Shown here: piece after piece, positions 1 to 8,507 of the stretch
How positions within the stretch are numbered: position 1 is the stretch's first letter
Layout: every line of letters starts with the position of its first letter
DNA from: Oscillospiraceae bacterium
Lineage (GTDB): Bacteria > Bacillota > Clostridia > Oscillospirales > Oscillospiraceae
Assembly: GCA_021771265.1 (NCBI GenBank)
Contig: JAETPK010000005.1
Span: forward strand, 1-54,177
DNA length: 54,177 nt
Direction of reading: 5' to 3'
Position numbers and translations under genes: made by a program
Notes under the pieces: model-generated
What the model was told of the DNA's origin: nothing
Databases searched by the model: none
The model's input: the letters and a program-made list of their open reading frames with translations, nothing else

Positions 1-21
1 GCGCCCCCTTACATGAAACCT

Positions 22-612
22 TCAGTTAAAATCGTTCATGGCCCTCTGGCAGCCGTGCGCAATGATGCACGCCGCCGCGTCGATGGCCCGCTCGAAGCTC
101 TCCAGCAGCACCTTCCGCTCCGCCTTGGAGGGCTCGCCGATGACCCAGTCGACCATGTCGGCTCCGCCGCCGGCGGGGGCGCCGGTGCCGATCTTCACCC
201 GGGGAAAGTCCTGGGTGCCCAGATGGGCGATGATGTTTTTGATGCCGTTGTGGCCCCCAGCGGAGCCGGTGGGCCGCACCCGCAGCTTTCCCACAGGCAG
301 CGACACGTCATCGTAGATCACCAGCACGCGGTCGGCGGGGATCTTATAAAACTGCACCGCTTCCCGGACCGCCTCCCCGGAGAGATTCATATAGGTCTGG
401 GGCTTCATGACCAGGCATTTACACCCGGCGAAAGGGATGATGTTGTAGGCCGACTTGAACTTCACCTTGTTCAGCTTCACACCAGCCTTCTCCGCCAGCA
501 GGTCCACGGTGAGGAACCCCATGTTGTGGCGGGTATTGGCGTATTTTTGCCCGGGATTGCCCAGGCCCACCACCAGCCAGTCCACGGCGGCGGATTTATT
601 TCCAAACAGCAT
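22..612 (-). CDS. pth: peptidyl-tRNA hydrolase
   Basis: Cleaves peptidyl-tRNA released from stalled ribosomes so that the tRNA is recycled. The 196-residue protein has the family opening VGLGNPGQKYANTRHNMG, including the catalytic His in TRHNMG, and the later KPQTYMNLSG and GHNGIK motifs. Length is normal for bacterial Pth. The ATG at 612 is chosen because AAGGAG lies 6 bases upstream and the family starts about ten residues before VGLGNPG; an upstream extension to 678 is not conserved. It is the last gene of a glmU-prs-pth run, the same order as in Bacillus subtilis, and is 90 bp below prs, so cotranscription is likely. Confidence 0.95.
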   Translation of the reverse strand: MLFGNKSAAVDWLVVGLGNPGQKYANTRHNMGFLTVDLLAEKAGVKLNKVKFKSAYNIIPFAGCKCLVMKPQTYMNLSGEAVREAVQFYKIPADRVLVIYDDVSLPVGKLRVRPTGSAGGHNGIKNIIAHLGTQDFPRVKIGTGAPAGGGADMVDWVIGEPSKAERKVLLESFERAIDAAACIIAHGCQRAMNDFN

Positions 613-702
613 ATGCTTCTCCTTAAATGGACAACGCCGCAAGGGCGGGGAAGTAGCCTTCCCCGCCTTGCGCGTCAAAATTCAGTATGGCGTCCGCCGA
701 GA

Positions 703-1662
703 TCAGCGGAACAGCTTGGAGATGGAGATCTCTTGATAAATGCGCTCAATGGCCTCGGCGAACATGGGCGCCACAGGCAGGTACTTGACCTTCTCGCTCT
801 TGGAGAGGTCGATGGCGGGGATAGTGTCCAGCAGGGCCAGCTCCTTGATGGCGCTGTTGTTCAGGCGCTCGATGGCGGGGCCGGACAGCACGCCGTGGGA
901 GGCGCAGGCGTGGACGCTCTTGGCGTGGCCCACTTCCATCAGGGCCTGGGCGGCGTTGCACAGGGAGCCGGCGGTGTCCACCAGATCGTCGAACAGGATG
1001 CAGTCCTTGCCCTCCACGTCGCCGATGACGTTCATGACCTCGCACTGGTTGGCTCTCTGGCGGCGCTTGTCCACGATGGCCAGATTCATGTGCAGCTTCT
1101 GGGCAAAGGCGCGGGCGCGGGCCACGGAGCCCACGTCGGGGGAAACCACCACCATGTTCTCGCAGTCGGCGCCGAACTTTTTGGCGTAGTAGTCCACGAA
1201 GATGGGATTGCCGGCCAGGTTGTCCACGGGGATATCGAAGAAGCCCTGGATCTGGGCGGCGTGAAGGTCCATGGTCAGCACGCGGTCAGCGCCGGCGGCG
1301 ACGATCATGTTGGCCACCAGCTTGGCGGTGATGGGGTCCCGGGCCTTGGCCTTGCGGTCCTGGCGGGCATAGCCGAAGTAGGGGATGACGGCGGTGATGC
1401 GGCCGGCGGAGGCACGCTTCAGCGCGTCGATCATAATGAGCAGCTCCATCAGATTGTTGTTGACGGGGGTGCAGGTGGACTGGACCACGAACACATCGCT
1501 GCCGCGGACGGTCTCGTACAGGGAGACAAAGATCTCGCCGTCGGAAAAAGTGCCCACCTCGGACTCGCCCAGCTTGGTCCCCATGAGCTTGCAGATCTCC
1601 TCCGCCAGCTTGGGGTTCGCGTTACCGGAAAATACCTTGATGTCCTTGCCATGAGAAATCAT
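703..1662 (-). CDS. prs: ribose-phosphate pyrophosphokinase
   Basis: Makes PRPP from ribose-5-phosphate and ATP for purine, pyrimidine, NAD, His and Trp synthesis. The 319-residue protein shows the class I features SGNANPKLAEEI, the ATP-site region YFGYARQDRK, the flexible-loop VVSPDVGSVARA and the PRPP-binding ILFDDLVDTAGS. A TTG at 1668 lies in frame, but GAGGG is only 2 bases from it and 8 bases from the ATG at 1662, so the ATG is the likely start. It sits between the glmU-like gene and pth, probably in one operon. Confidence 0.96.
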   Translation of the reverse strand: MISHGKDIKVFSGNANPKLAEEICKLMGTKLGESEVGTFSDGEIFVSLYETVRGSDVFVVQSTCTPVNNNLMELLIMIDALKRASAGRITAVIPYFGYARQDRKAKARDPITAKLVANMIVAAGADRVLTMDLHAAQIQGFFDIPVDNLAGNPIFVDYYAKKFGADCENMVVVSPDVGSVARARAFAQKLHMNLAIVDKRRQRANQCEVMNVIGDVEGKDCILFDDLVDTAGSLCNAAQALMEVGHAKSVHACASHGVLSGPAIERLNNSAIKELALLDTIPAIDLSKSEKVKYLPVAPMFAEAIERIYQEISISKLFR

Positions 1663-1716
1663 GTTCAACGCCCTCTTTCTCTATCCTGAATTTTTTGTTT
1701 ATTTTAAATATTTTAT

Positions 1717-2841
1717 TTACGCCTTTCCATACATCCGCCGGCGGCGGGCCGCCCAGCCCTCTTTATTCTCCTGCCGGGCACGGGCCACGGCCAGGGCGTC
1801 GGGGGGGACGTCCCGGGTGATGGTGGCTCCCGCGGCGATGTAGGCACCCTCGCCCACCGTCACCGGCGCCACCAGGTTGGTGTTGCAGCCGATGAAGGCA
1901 TTGTCGCCGATGGTGCAGCGGTATTTTTTAAAGCCGTCGTAGTTGGTGGTGACGGTGCCGCAGCCGAAGTTGACACCGCTGCCTACGTCGGCGTCGCCCA
2001 CATAGGTCAGATGGCTCATCTTGGTGCCCTTGCCCAGCACACAGTTTTTCAGCTGGACGAACGCGCCCACATGGCACTTGGCGCCCACGGTGCAGTTGGG
2101 GCGGATGTGGGCATAGGGCCCTACGTCGCAGCCGTCACCCAGGGTGCTCTCATTGACCTGGGAGGCGTTGACGGCCACATCGTCCCCCAGCACACAGCTG
2201 TTCACCAGAGCGTTGGGGCCGATGGTGCACCGGCGGCCAATGCGGCACGCGCCCTGCAAAATGGTGCCCGGCAACAGCACGGTGCCCTCGCCGATGGTCA
2301 CCCGGGGATCGATATACACGGCGGCGGGGTCCAGAATGCGGACGCCGCTGCGGATATGGGCCTTCACGATGCGCTGCCGCAACAGTCCCTCCAGCTCGGC
2401 GATGGTGTCCGGTCCGTAAACGGGCAGCCAGCCGGGGACCAGCTCCGCGGCGCTGACCGCGTTGGTCATCTTCGTCTTCCAGACCTCCTGCAGCTCATAG
2501 CCCGGTGCGGCATAGGCAAAGCCCGCTCCGGCCTCCTCCATAGGCATGGCCGCCCGCGGCAGCACCAGGACCGGGTCCGGGCTGTTTAAAAACGCCAGCA
2601 GTTCACTGTGCTGCTCGGACACCGTCACATCCGCCTCCGCCGGGAAACAGGCCCGGGCCTCCGCCGCGAAGCGGGGGCTGCAGACGACAAAAAACCGCTG
2701 CACGCCATCGGCCAGCAACTTGTCACTCATCCATTGCAGGATCGGGCAGAACAACACGGCTTCCAGCATCAGCGGCTTGGAGTGCTCCGGGACGGAGGAG
2801 TCTTCTTCAAAAAAGAAAACAGCACTCTGGGGGCGAACCAT
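1717..2841 (-). CDS. GlmU-like protein with intact acetyltransferase and vestigial uridylyltransferase domain
   Basis: The C-terminal part (about residue 165 on) is the left-handed beta-helix acetyltransferase domain of GlmU, with the family signatures HLTYVGDADVG (catalytic His), GCGTVTTNYDG, IGCNTNLVAPV, AAGATITRDV and the terminal KEGW. It should acetylate glucosamine-1-phosphate. The N-terminal part is only about 160 residues instead of about 230 and lacks the nucleotide-binding GxGTRM signature; residues 10-22 read FFEEDSSVPEHSK there. Total 374 residues against about 455 for GlmU. The uridylyltransferase step is therefore probably missing from this protein. Start: the ATG at 2841 is 8 bases from GGGAGGAG; an in-frame TTG at 2847 is too close. 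Synteny with prs and pth supports the GlmU relationship. Confidence 0.88.
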   Translation of the reverse strand: MVRPQSAVFFFEEDSSVPEHSKPLMLEAVLFCPILQWMSDKLLADGVQRFFVVCSPRFAAEARACFPAEADVTVSEQHSELLAFLNSPDPVLVLPRAAMPMEEAGAGFAYAAPGYELQEVWKTKMTNAVSAAELVPGWLPVYGPDTIAELEGLLRQRIVKAHIRSGVRILDPAAVYIDPRVTIGEGTVLLPGTILQGACRIGRRCTIGPNALVNSCVLGDDVAVNASQVNESTLGDGCDVGPYAHIRPNCTVGAKCHVGAFVQLKNCVLGKGTKMSHLTYVGDADVGSGVNFGCGTVTTNYDGFKKYRCTIGDNAFIGCNTNLVAPVTVGEGAYIAAGATITRDVPPDALAVARARQENKEGWAARRRRMYGKA

Positions 2842-2902
2842 GGTCAATCTCCTCCCTCACAAAAAGTAATCTCAAACAGTAATCGCTTGCTTTCGCGGGT
2901 CT

Positions 2903-2931
2903 ATTATATCAAACTTTTGTGGGAAATCCAG
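2903..2931 (-). promoter_or_regulatory. candidate sigma-A promoter for the glmU-prs-pth run
   Basis: A perfect -10 TATAAT (minus strand, 2903-2908) lies 62 bp upstream of the glmU-like start. The -35 at 17-bp spacing (CTGGAT) is weak, so only the -10 is convincing. Confidence 0.45.
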
Positions 2932-3117
2932 TGTTTCCAGCGAATTTATTCAGGAAATTTTTCCGAAATCTCCCCTGTTTTTTGTCGTTTTTTTGTAACA
3001 GGCAACGGTTTTCCCTTTTTCATCGGCCGTTTTTTTGATTTTTTCGGCGTTTTGCAAAATTTCCGGGTCATTTGTCGTGATTTCTTCTGAAAATCCAGAA
3101 TATTTTTCACATTACAG

Positions 3118-3146
3118 TTGAATTTGTACACGTAAAGGATTACAAT
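3118..3146 (+). promoter_or_regulatory. sigma-A promoter for the SPOUT methyltransferase gene
   Basis: TTGAAT (3118-3123), 17 bp, TACAAT (3141-3146). Because the in-frame ATG at 3145 lies inside the -10 box, it cannot be the translation start if this promoter is used. Confidence 0.65.
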
Positions 3147-3186
3147 GGTGTTCGCTTGTATAGAAAGGGGCGATTTTACCGAATTT

Positions 3187-3684
3187 ATGCTCAATATTGT
3201 ATTAGTGGAACCGGAAATCCCGCAGAATTGCGGAAATATCGCCCGAACCTGCGCGGCCACCGGCAGCCGTCTGCACCTGGTCCGGCCCCTGGGCTTCGAT
3301 ATTTCGGACCGGGCGGTGAAGCGGGCCGGTCTGGATTATTGGCATCTGGTGGAGGTCTTTGACTACGAGAGTCTGGAAGACCTGTTCCGCCGCCGCCCTG
3401 AGGCCGCCGGGGACGCCTGGCTCACCACCACCAAGGCCCCCCGCTCTTATGAGGAGGCCCGCTTCACCCCCGACAGCTGGCTTTTCTTCGGCAAGGAGAC
3501 CGCGGGGCTGCCTCTGGCCTTCCGGGAGCGGTTCCGGGACCGGTGCGTCCGCCTGCCCATGGTCTCGGAGGCCCGCAGCCTCAATCTCAGCAACACCGTG
3601 GCCGTCTGCGTCTATGAGGCTTTGCGTCAGAACGGCTTTCCCGGTCTGCGGGGCACCGGCGAGATGGCTGCCCAGGAAAATTAG
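3187..3684 (+). CDS. trmL: SPOUT (SpoU/TrmH) RNA methyltransferase, TrmL type
   Basis: Predicted 2'-O-methyltransferase acting on the wobble nucleotide of tRNA-Leu. The 165-residue protein carries the three SpoU motifs: PEIPQNCGNIARTCAATG near the N terminus, FGKETAGLP, and the knot motif RSLNLSNTVAVCVYEALRQ at the C terminus. The first residues MLNIVLVEPEIPQN match where the family begins, so the ATG at 3187 is preferred over an ATG at 3145 that overlaps the -10 box; AAAGGGG is about 16 bases upstream, which is long. Substrate assignment is by family only; other SpoU members of this size exist. Confidence 0.85.
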   Translation: MLNIVLVEPEIPQNCGNIARTCAATGSRLHLVRPLGFDISDRAVKRAGLDYWHLVEVFDYESLEDLFRRRPEAAGDAWLTTTKAPRSYEEARFTPDSWLFFGKETAGLPLAFRERFRDRCVRLPMVSEARSLNLSNTVAVCVYEALRQNGFPGLRGTGEMAAQEN

Positions 3685-3765
3685 GAATTAGGAGTTAGGA
3701 ATGAGGAATTGGCAAACATAGAGGCAGGTCATAAATTTCTGATTTTTCATTCCGAATTCCTAATT
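3679..3765 (+). repeat. short TTAGGAA heptad repeat with inverted arm
   Basis: Three heptads (TTAGGAA, TTAGGAG, TTAGGAA at 3681-3701) begin on the trmL stop codon. An 11-bp perfect inverted repeat, AATTAGGAATT at 3679-3689 and its complement at 3755-3765, closes the segment, and GGAATGAGGAATT has an imperfect partner at 3749-3760. It resembles small intergenic REP- or MITE-like sequences; no coding. Confidence 0.5.
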
Positions 3766-3786
3766 GAATAAAAATGGAGGAACCAT

Positions 3787-4980
3787 ATGAATTACAACAA
3801 AAAAACTGTTCGGGACGTGGACGTCTCTGGCAAGAAGGTCCTGCTGCGCTGCGACTTCAACGTGCCTCAGGACAAGGAGACCGGCGCCATCACCAGCGAC
3901 AAGCGCATCGTGGCCGCCCTGCCCACCATCCAGTATCTGCTGGAGCATGACGCGGCTGTCATCGCCTGCTCTCACCTGGGCAAGCCCAAAAATGGCCCCG
4001 ATCCCAAGCTGAGCCTGGCTCCCGTGGCCCAGCGTCTCAGCGAGCTGCTGGGCAAGCCCGTCCTCTTCGCCCACGACGTGGTGGGCGAGGACGCCCAGGC
4101 AAAGGCTGCCGCCCTGCAGCCCGGCCAGATCCTGCTGCTGGAGAATACCCGCTTTGAAAAGGGCGAGACCAAGAACGACCCTGAGCTGGCAAAGGCCATG
4201 GCCTCCATGGCGGACCTGTACGTGTCCGACGCCTTCGGCGCCGTGCACCGGGCCCACGCCTCCACCGCCGGCGTGGCTGCCTACCTGCCCGCCGTGTCCG
4301 GCTTCCTCATCCAGAAGGAGCTGGAGTTCCTGGGCGGCGCCATCGCCAATCCCAAGCGCCCCCTGGTGGCCATCCTGGGCGGCAGCAAGGTCAGTTCCAA
4401 GATCGGCGTCATTAACAATCTGCTGGAGATCGCCGACACCATTATCATCGGCGGCGGCATGGCCTATACCTTCTCCGCCGCCATAGGCGGCAAGGTGGGC
4501 AATAGCCTGCTGGAGGCCGACTGGATGGACTATTCCAAGGATATGATCGAGAAGGCCAAGGCCAAGGGCGTGAAGCTGCTGCTGCCTGTGGACACCGTCT
4601 GCGCCGACGCCTTCGCCGCCACAGCCCGCAGCCAGGTGGTCAAGGCCGGCGAGATCCCCGACGGCTGGGAGGGCCTGGACATCGGCCCCGAGACTGTGAA
4701 GCTGTACTGCGATGCCGTGGCCGATGCCGGCACCGTCATCTGGAACGGCCCCATGGGCGTGTTTGAGTTCCCCGCCTTCGCCAAGGGCACCGAGGCCGTG
4801 GCCGAGGCTCTCAGCAAGACCAGCGCCATCACCATCATCGGCGGCGGCGACAGCGCGGCGGCCGTGGAGCAGCTGGGTTACGCCGACAAGATGACCCACA
4901 TCTCCACCGGCGGCGGCGCCAGCTTGGAGTTCCTGGAGGGTAAGGAGCTGCCGGGCGTTGCCTGCCTGTTGGACAAGTAA
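3787..4980 (+). CDS. pgk: phosphoglycerate kinase
   Basis: Transfers phosphate from 1,3-bisphosphoglycerate to ADP in glycolysis. The 397-residue protein has the family N-terminal [10 protein letters not shown], the [11 protein letters not shown] substrate region, [10 protein letters not shown] and the nucleotide-site [13 protein letters not shown] near the C terminus. TGGAGG lies 7 bases before the ATG. It is the first of three glycolytic genes (pgk, tpiA, gpmI) on this strand. Codon use is strongly GC-ending, typical of a highly expressed gene here. Confidence 0.98.
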   Translation: MNYNKKTVRDVDVSGKKVLLRCDFNVPQDKETGAITSDKRIVAALPTIQYLLEHDAAVIACSHLGKPKNGPDPKLSLAPVAQRLSELLGKPVLFAHDVVGEDAQAKAAALQPGQILLLENTRFEKGETKNDPELAKAMASMADLYVSDAFGAVHRAHASTAGVAAYLPAVSGFLIQKELEFLGGAIANPKRPLVAILGGSKVSSKIGVINNLLEIADTIIIGGGMAYTFSAAIGGKVGNSLLEADWMDYSKDMIEKAKAKGVKLLLPVDTVCADAFAATARSQVVKAGEIPDGWEGLDIGPETVKLYCDAVADAGTVIWNGPMGVFEFPAFAKGTEAVAEALSKTSAITIIGGGDSAAAVEQLGYADKMTHISTGGGASLEFLEGKELPGVACLLDK

Positions 4981-4987
4981 GATCCCT

Positions 4988-5020
4988 CAACCGGCAAACC
5001 AGCGAAGTGTTTGCCGGTTG
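4988..5020 (+). terminator. hairpin downstream of pgk
   Basis: CAACCGGCAAAC and GTTTGCCGGTTG form a 12-bp perfect stem with a 9-base loop, 7 bp after the pgk stop. There is no T-run, so it may be a weak terminator or an mRNA-stabilising hairpin. A second inverted pair, GGGAACAG with CTGTTCCC (about 5034-5087), follows before the tpiA promoter. Confidence 0.5.
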
Positions 5021-5097
5021 AAGATGCGAAGCAGGGGAACAGGCTTTGCGGCGGCGCGAATAAGGGCGGAAAATCCCCTCTGTTCCCATCAAAAGGG

Positions 5098-5126
5098 TTG
5101 ACAAATGTTCCGTTTTTTTGTATAAA
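5098..5126 (+). promoter_or_regulatory. strong sigma-A promoter for tpiA
   Basis: Consensus TTGACA (5098-5103), 17 bp, TATAAA (5121-5126). It gives a leader of about 115 nt before the tpiA start. Confidence 0.85.
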
Positions 5127-5246
5127 ATAATAGTTTGCGCATCACAGAGAGCCGGGTGTGGGTAATTTTTCTTCTCCCGCCTCTCTGAACGAAAATATCC
5201 CGCACCGTTTGACCATACGATACAGACATAAAGGAGATAGAAGAAC

Positions 5247-6020
5247 ATGAATCGCAGATATCGCAAGACCGTCATCGCCGGTAACTGGAAGATGAACATG
5301 ACCGCCACCGAGACCAAGAAGTTCGCCGAAGACATCAAGAAGATCATGCCCCGCGCCAAGTGGTGCGAGACGCTGATCTGCGTCCCCGCCTGCAACATCC
5401 AGACCGCCGCCAAGGCCTTCAAGGACCTGCGCATCTCCGTGGGCGCCGAGAACGTCTACTTTGAGGAGAAGGGCGCCTACACCGGCGAGGTGTCCGCCGA
5501 CATGCTGAAGGACCTGGGCGTGAAGTACGTCATCGTCGGCCACAGCGAGCGCCGCCAGTACTTCTGCGAGACCGACACCACCGTCAACAAGAAGGTCCAC
5601 GCCGTGCTGAACGCCGGCATGAACCCCATCATCTGCGTGGGCGAGAGCCTGGAGCAGCGGGAGACCGGCGTCACCAATGAGTGGATCGCCCTCCAGGTGA
5701 AGAGCGCCCTGTACGGTGTGCCCGCCGATAAGCTGCGCCGCTGCATCATCGCCTATGAGCCCATCTGGGCCATCGGCACCGGCAAGACCGCCACCGCCGA
5801 GCAGGCCGGCGAGGTCTGCTCCAACATCCGCGCCACTATCCGCGCTCTGTACGGCGCCCGCGTGGCCCGCGCCGTCACCATTCAGTATGGCGGCTCCATG
5901 AATCCCAAGAACGCCGCTGAGCTGCTGGCCCAGCCCGACATTGACGGCGGCCTCATCGGCGGCGCCGCCCTGAAGCCCGAACAGTTTGTGGACATTATCA
6001 ACGCCGCCAACCAGGAGTGA
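5247..6020 (+). CDS. tpiA: triosephosphate isomerase
   Basis: Interconverts dihydroxyacetone phosphate and glyceraldehyde-3-phosphate. The 257-residue TIM barrel has GNWKMN near residue 12, the catalytic His in VGHSERR, the catalytic Glu in AYEPIWAIGTGK and the phosphate-binding YGGSMNPKN and GGAALKP. AAAGGAGATAG precedes the ATG. It has its own consensus promoter and is followed 93 bp later by gpmI. Confidence 0.98.
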   Translation: MNRRYRKTVIAGNWKMNMTATETKKFAEDIKKIMPRAKWCETLICVPACNIQTAAKAFKDLRISVGAENVYFEEKGAYTGEVSADMLKDLGVKYVIVGHSERRQYFCETDTTVNKKVHAVLNAGMNPIICVGESLEQRETGVTNEWIALQVKSALYGVPADKLRRCIIAYEPIWAIGTGKTATAEQAGEVCSNIRATIRALYGARVARAVTIQYGGSMNPKNAAELLAQPDIDGGLIGGAALKPEQFVDIINAANQE

Positions 6021-6113
6021 TCCCGGAAGGAGGGACCCCCGGTCCCTCCCGGCCCCTTTTCCCATGGGCCGATCGGTCTGGCAAATGCCAGCGAAATGAG
6101 GAACGTATATTCT

Positions 6114-7631
6114 ATGAATAAAACACCGACTACTCTCATTATTATGGACGGCTTCGGCCTGACCGGCGGCGTCACCGGCAATGCGGTCCGCACCGCCCGG
6201 ACGCCCCGGCTGGACCAGTTTTTCCAGGAGTTCGCCAACACCACCCTGAAGGCCTCCGGCCTGGACGTGGGCCTGCCCGACGGGCAGATGGGCAACAGCG
6301 AAGTGGGCCACACCAACATCGGCGCCGGCCGGGTGGTGTTCCAGGACCTGCCCCGCATCACCAAGTCCATCGCCGACGGCGATTTCTTCCGGAACCCCGC
6401 CTATACCCATGCCATGGACGCCTGCAAGGCCAAGGGCACTGCTCTGCACCTGATGGGTCTTTTGTCCGACGGCGGCGTCCACTCCCACCTGGACCACCTG
6501 TTTGCCCTTTTGAAGCTGGCCAAGGAGAAAGGCCTGGAGAAGGTCTATATCCACGCCTTCCTGGACGGACGGGATGTATCCCCCACCTCCGGCGCCGACT
6601 TCGTGACCCGGACCGTGGAGGCCTGCCGGGCCATCGGCGTGGGCAAGATCGCCACCGTCATGGGCCGGTATTACGCCATGGACCGCGACAAACGCTGGGA
6701 CCGGGTGGAGCAGGCCTATGACGCCATGGTCTACGGCGAAAGCGCCCACTTCAACCCCGTGCCCGTGGCCGCCGTGAAGGACTCCTACGCCGCCGGTGTC
6801 ACCGACGAGTTCGTGGAGCCTGTGGTGTGCGACACCGAGGGCACCATCTCCGATAACGACAGTGTCATTTTCTTCAACTTCCGCCCCGACCGGGCCCGGG
6901 AGATCACCCGGACCCTGGTGGACCCCGCTTTCGACGGCTTCACCCGCCAGTATTTCCCCGTCACCTTCGTATGCAACACGGAGTATGACGCCACCATGCC
7001 CAACGTGGAGGTGGCCTTCCCCCGGAACACCGTCCGCAACGGTCTGGGCGAGTACCTCAGCCAGATGGGCATGACCCAGCTGCGCATCGCCGAAACGGAG
7101 AAGTACGCCCATGTGACCTTCTTCTTCAACGGCGGCAGCGAGACCGTGTTCCCCGGCGAGGACCGGGTTCTGGTGGCCTCTCCCAAGGTAGCCACCTATG
7201 ATCTCCAGCCGGAGATGAGCGCCTACGAGGTGTGCGACAAGTGTGTGGAGCGCATCGAGTCCGGCGCCTATGACGTGATCATCCTCAACTATGCCAACTG
7301 CGACATGGTGGGCCACACCGGCGTGTTCGACGCCGCCGTGCGGGCCGTGGAGACCGTGGACACCTGCGTGGGCCGCGTGGTGGACGCCACCTTGAAAATG
7401 GGCGGCATCGCCATAATCACCGCCGACCACGGCAACGCCGAGCAGATGGTGGAGGCCGACGGCTCTCCCATGACCGCCCACACCACCAACCCTGTGCCCT
7501 TCGTTCTCTGCGGTGCCGGCACGGAGCTGCGCGGCGACGGCCGCCTGGCGGACATCGCCCCTACCATTCTGGACGTAATGGGCCTGGCCTGCCCCGCTGA
7601 AATGGACGGCAAGACGCTCATCGTGAAGTAA
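6114..7631 (+). CDS. gpmI: 2,3-bisphosphoglycerate-independent phosphoglycerate mutase
   Basis: Isomerises 3- and 2-phosphoglycerate using two manganese ions and a phosphoserine intermediate. The 505-residue protein has the metal site MDGFGL, the nucleophile Ser in QMGNSEVGHTNIGAGR, DGRDVSPTS, and the second metal site TADHGNAEQM near the C terminus. The ATG at 6114 is chosen over one at 6096 because GAGGAA (6098-6103) lies between them at good spacing for 6114. A strong terminator follows, ending the glycolytic block. Confidence 0.97.
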   Translation: MNKTPTTLIIMDGFGLTGGVTGNAVRTARTPRLDQFFQEFANTTLKASGLDVGLPDGQMGNSEVGHTNIGAGRVVFQDLPRITKSIADGDFFRNPAYTHAMDACKAKGTALHLMGLLSDGGVHSHLDHLFALLKLAKEKGLEKVYIHAFLDGRDVSPTSGADFVTRTVEACRAIGVGKIATVMGRYYAMDRDKRWDRVEQAYDAMVYGESAHFNPVPVAAVKDSYAAGVTDEFVEPVVCDTEGTISDNDSVIFFNFRPDRAREITRTLVDPAFDGFTRQYFPVTFVCNTEYDATMPNVEVAFPRNTVRNGLGEYLSQMGMTQLRIAETEKYAHVTFFFNGGSETVFPGEDRVLVASPKVATYDLQPEMSAYEVCDKCVERIESGAYDVIILNYANCDMVGHTGVFDAAVRAVETVDTCVGRVVDATLKMGGIAIITADHGNAEQMVEADGSPMTAHTTNPVPFVLCGAGTELRGDGRLADIAPTILDVMGLACPAEMDGKTLIVK

Positions 7632-7650
7632 ATTCACACCAAAACCGTAA

Positions 7651-7682
7651 AAACGGCGCCTATGAAGGCGCCGTTTTTTTAT
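7651..7682 (+). terminator. rho-independent terminator of gpmI
   Basis: Perfect 10-bp stem AAACGGCGCC / GGCGCCGTTT (7651-7660 and 7667-7676), 6-base loop, then a long T-run. Confidence 0.92.
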
Positions 7683-7687
7683 TTTTT

Positions 7688-7717
7688 GTATGAAATCAGG
7701 AAATTTTGTCCATACTT
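7688..7717 (+). promoter_or_regulatory. candidate sigma-F/G-type promoter for the M23 gene
   Basis: GTATG (7688-7692), 15 bp, then GTCCATACTT (7708-7717) resembles the forespore sigma-F/G pattern. It fits a SpoIIQ role for the gene downstream but rests on a loose consensus. Confidence 0.35.
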
Positions 7718-7748
7718 TCCTCAGACTTCATTTCAGGGAGGGAAGATC

Positions 7749-8456
7749 ATGGCAAACAAACTCAAGGGCATTTTGTCCGGCGCCGGGTTTTACGCCGCGC
7801 TGGGCATCTGCCTGGTGACGGCGGCGGTGGCCGGCTGGTTTTTGCTGCTGGACGGCAGCAAATCCGGAGAGACGGAGACACCGCCCGTGGAGGCGGCCGC
7901 GCCGGCGGAGGTGCCGGCGGAGCTCTCCGAAGCTCCAGCGGAGCCTGAGATGCCGCCTGAGCCCGAGCCGGCCGCCGAGGTGCCTGCCGCCGCCATGCCG
8001 GAAGTAAGCGTGCCGGAGCCTGACGTGCCTGTGGTGGCGGAAGTGCCCCAGCTGGTGGTGTCGCCCCTCAGTGGAAAGGTGGTGACCGCCTTTTCCGTGG
8101 ACCAGCTGGTGTACAGTGAGACTATGGGGGACTGGCGGACCCATGACGGCATCGACATCTCCGCCCAGGCGGGCACCAAGGTCCTGGCCGCCAGCGCCGG
8201 CACGGTCCTGGCCGTGGAGGATGACACCCTCATGGGCACTACTGTGACCCTGGGCCACGGCGACGGCTACCAGACCACCTATGCCTGCCTCCAGGCAACC
8301 CCCGCCGTGGAGCAGGGGGACACCGTCACCGCCGGACAGGTCATCGGCGCCGTAGGCACCACCGCCGCGGCGGAAAGCGCCCAGGGGCCCCATCTGCACT
8401 TCTCCGTCACTAAGGACGGCGACGCGGTGGACCCGGAGGAATATTTGAACAAATAA
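7749..8456 (+). CDS. membrane-anchored M23 (LytM) peptidase domain protein, SpoIIQ-like
   Basis: The 235-residue protein has a short cytoplasmic tail, one membrane helix (about residues 13-34), a Pro/Glu/Ala-rich linker (about 40-105) and a C-terminal M23 domain. The domain keeps the zinc-binding motifs HDGID and HLHFSV, so it may be an active endopeptidase. This architecture matches SpoIIQ, the forespore protein that pairs with SpoIIIAH across the intermembrane space in sporulating Firmicutes; other single-pass M23 proteins look alike, so the assignment is tentative. GGGAGGG precedes the ATG at 7749. It is a single gene flanked by terminators. Confidence 0.8.
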   Translation: MANKLKGILSGAGFYAALGICLVTAAVAGWFLLLDGSKSGETETPPVEAAAPAEVPAELSEAPAEPEMPPEPEPAAEVPAAAMPEVSVPEPDVPVVAEVPQLVVSPLSGKVVTAFSVDQLVYSETMGDWRTHDGIDISAQAGTKVLAASAGTVLAVEDDTLMGTTVTLGHGDGYQTTYACLQATPAVEQGDTVTAGQVIGAVGTTAAAESAQGPHLHFSVTKDGDAVDPEEYLNK

Positions 8457-8458
8457 GC

Positions 8459-8494
8459 GCAAGCGCCCCGGAATGAAAATTCCGGGGCGCTTGC
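8459..8494. terminator. bidirectional hairpin between the convergent M23 and MATE genes
   Basis: Perfect 16-bp stem (8459-8474 with 8479-8494), GAAA loop, placed between convergent stop codons. No long T-run on either side. Confidence 0.75.
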
Positions 8495-8507
8495 AATGCG
8501 GTTTGCT

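Noticed and set aside
3145-3186. Upstream in-frame ATG of the SPOUT methyltransferase
   Set aside because: It lies within the -10 box TACAAT, and the extra 14 residues do not fit the family.
5127-5246. Riboswitch in the tpiA leader
   Set aside because: The leader is about 115 nt, but I see no conserved aptamer motif or terminator/antiterminator pair.
3760-7637. Long minus-strand reading frames (379 and 831 codons) opposite pgk, tpiA and gpmI
   Set aside because: They arise because GC-ending codons leave few stops on the opposite strand; products are His/Gly/Ala-rich with no domains, while the plus-strand genes are certain.
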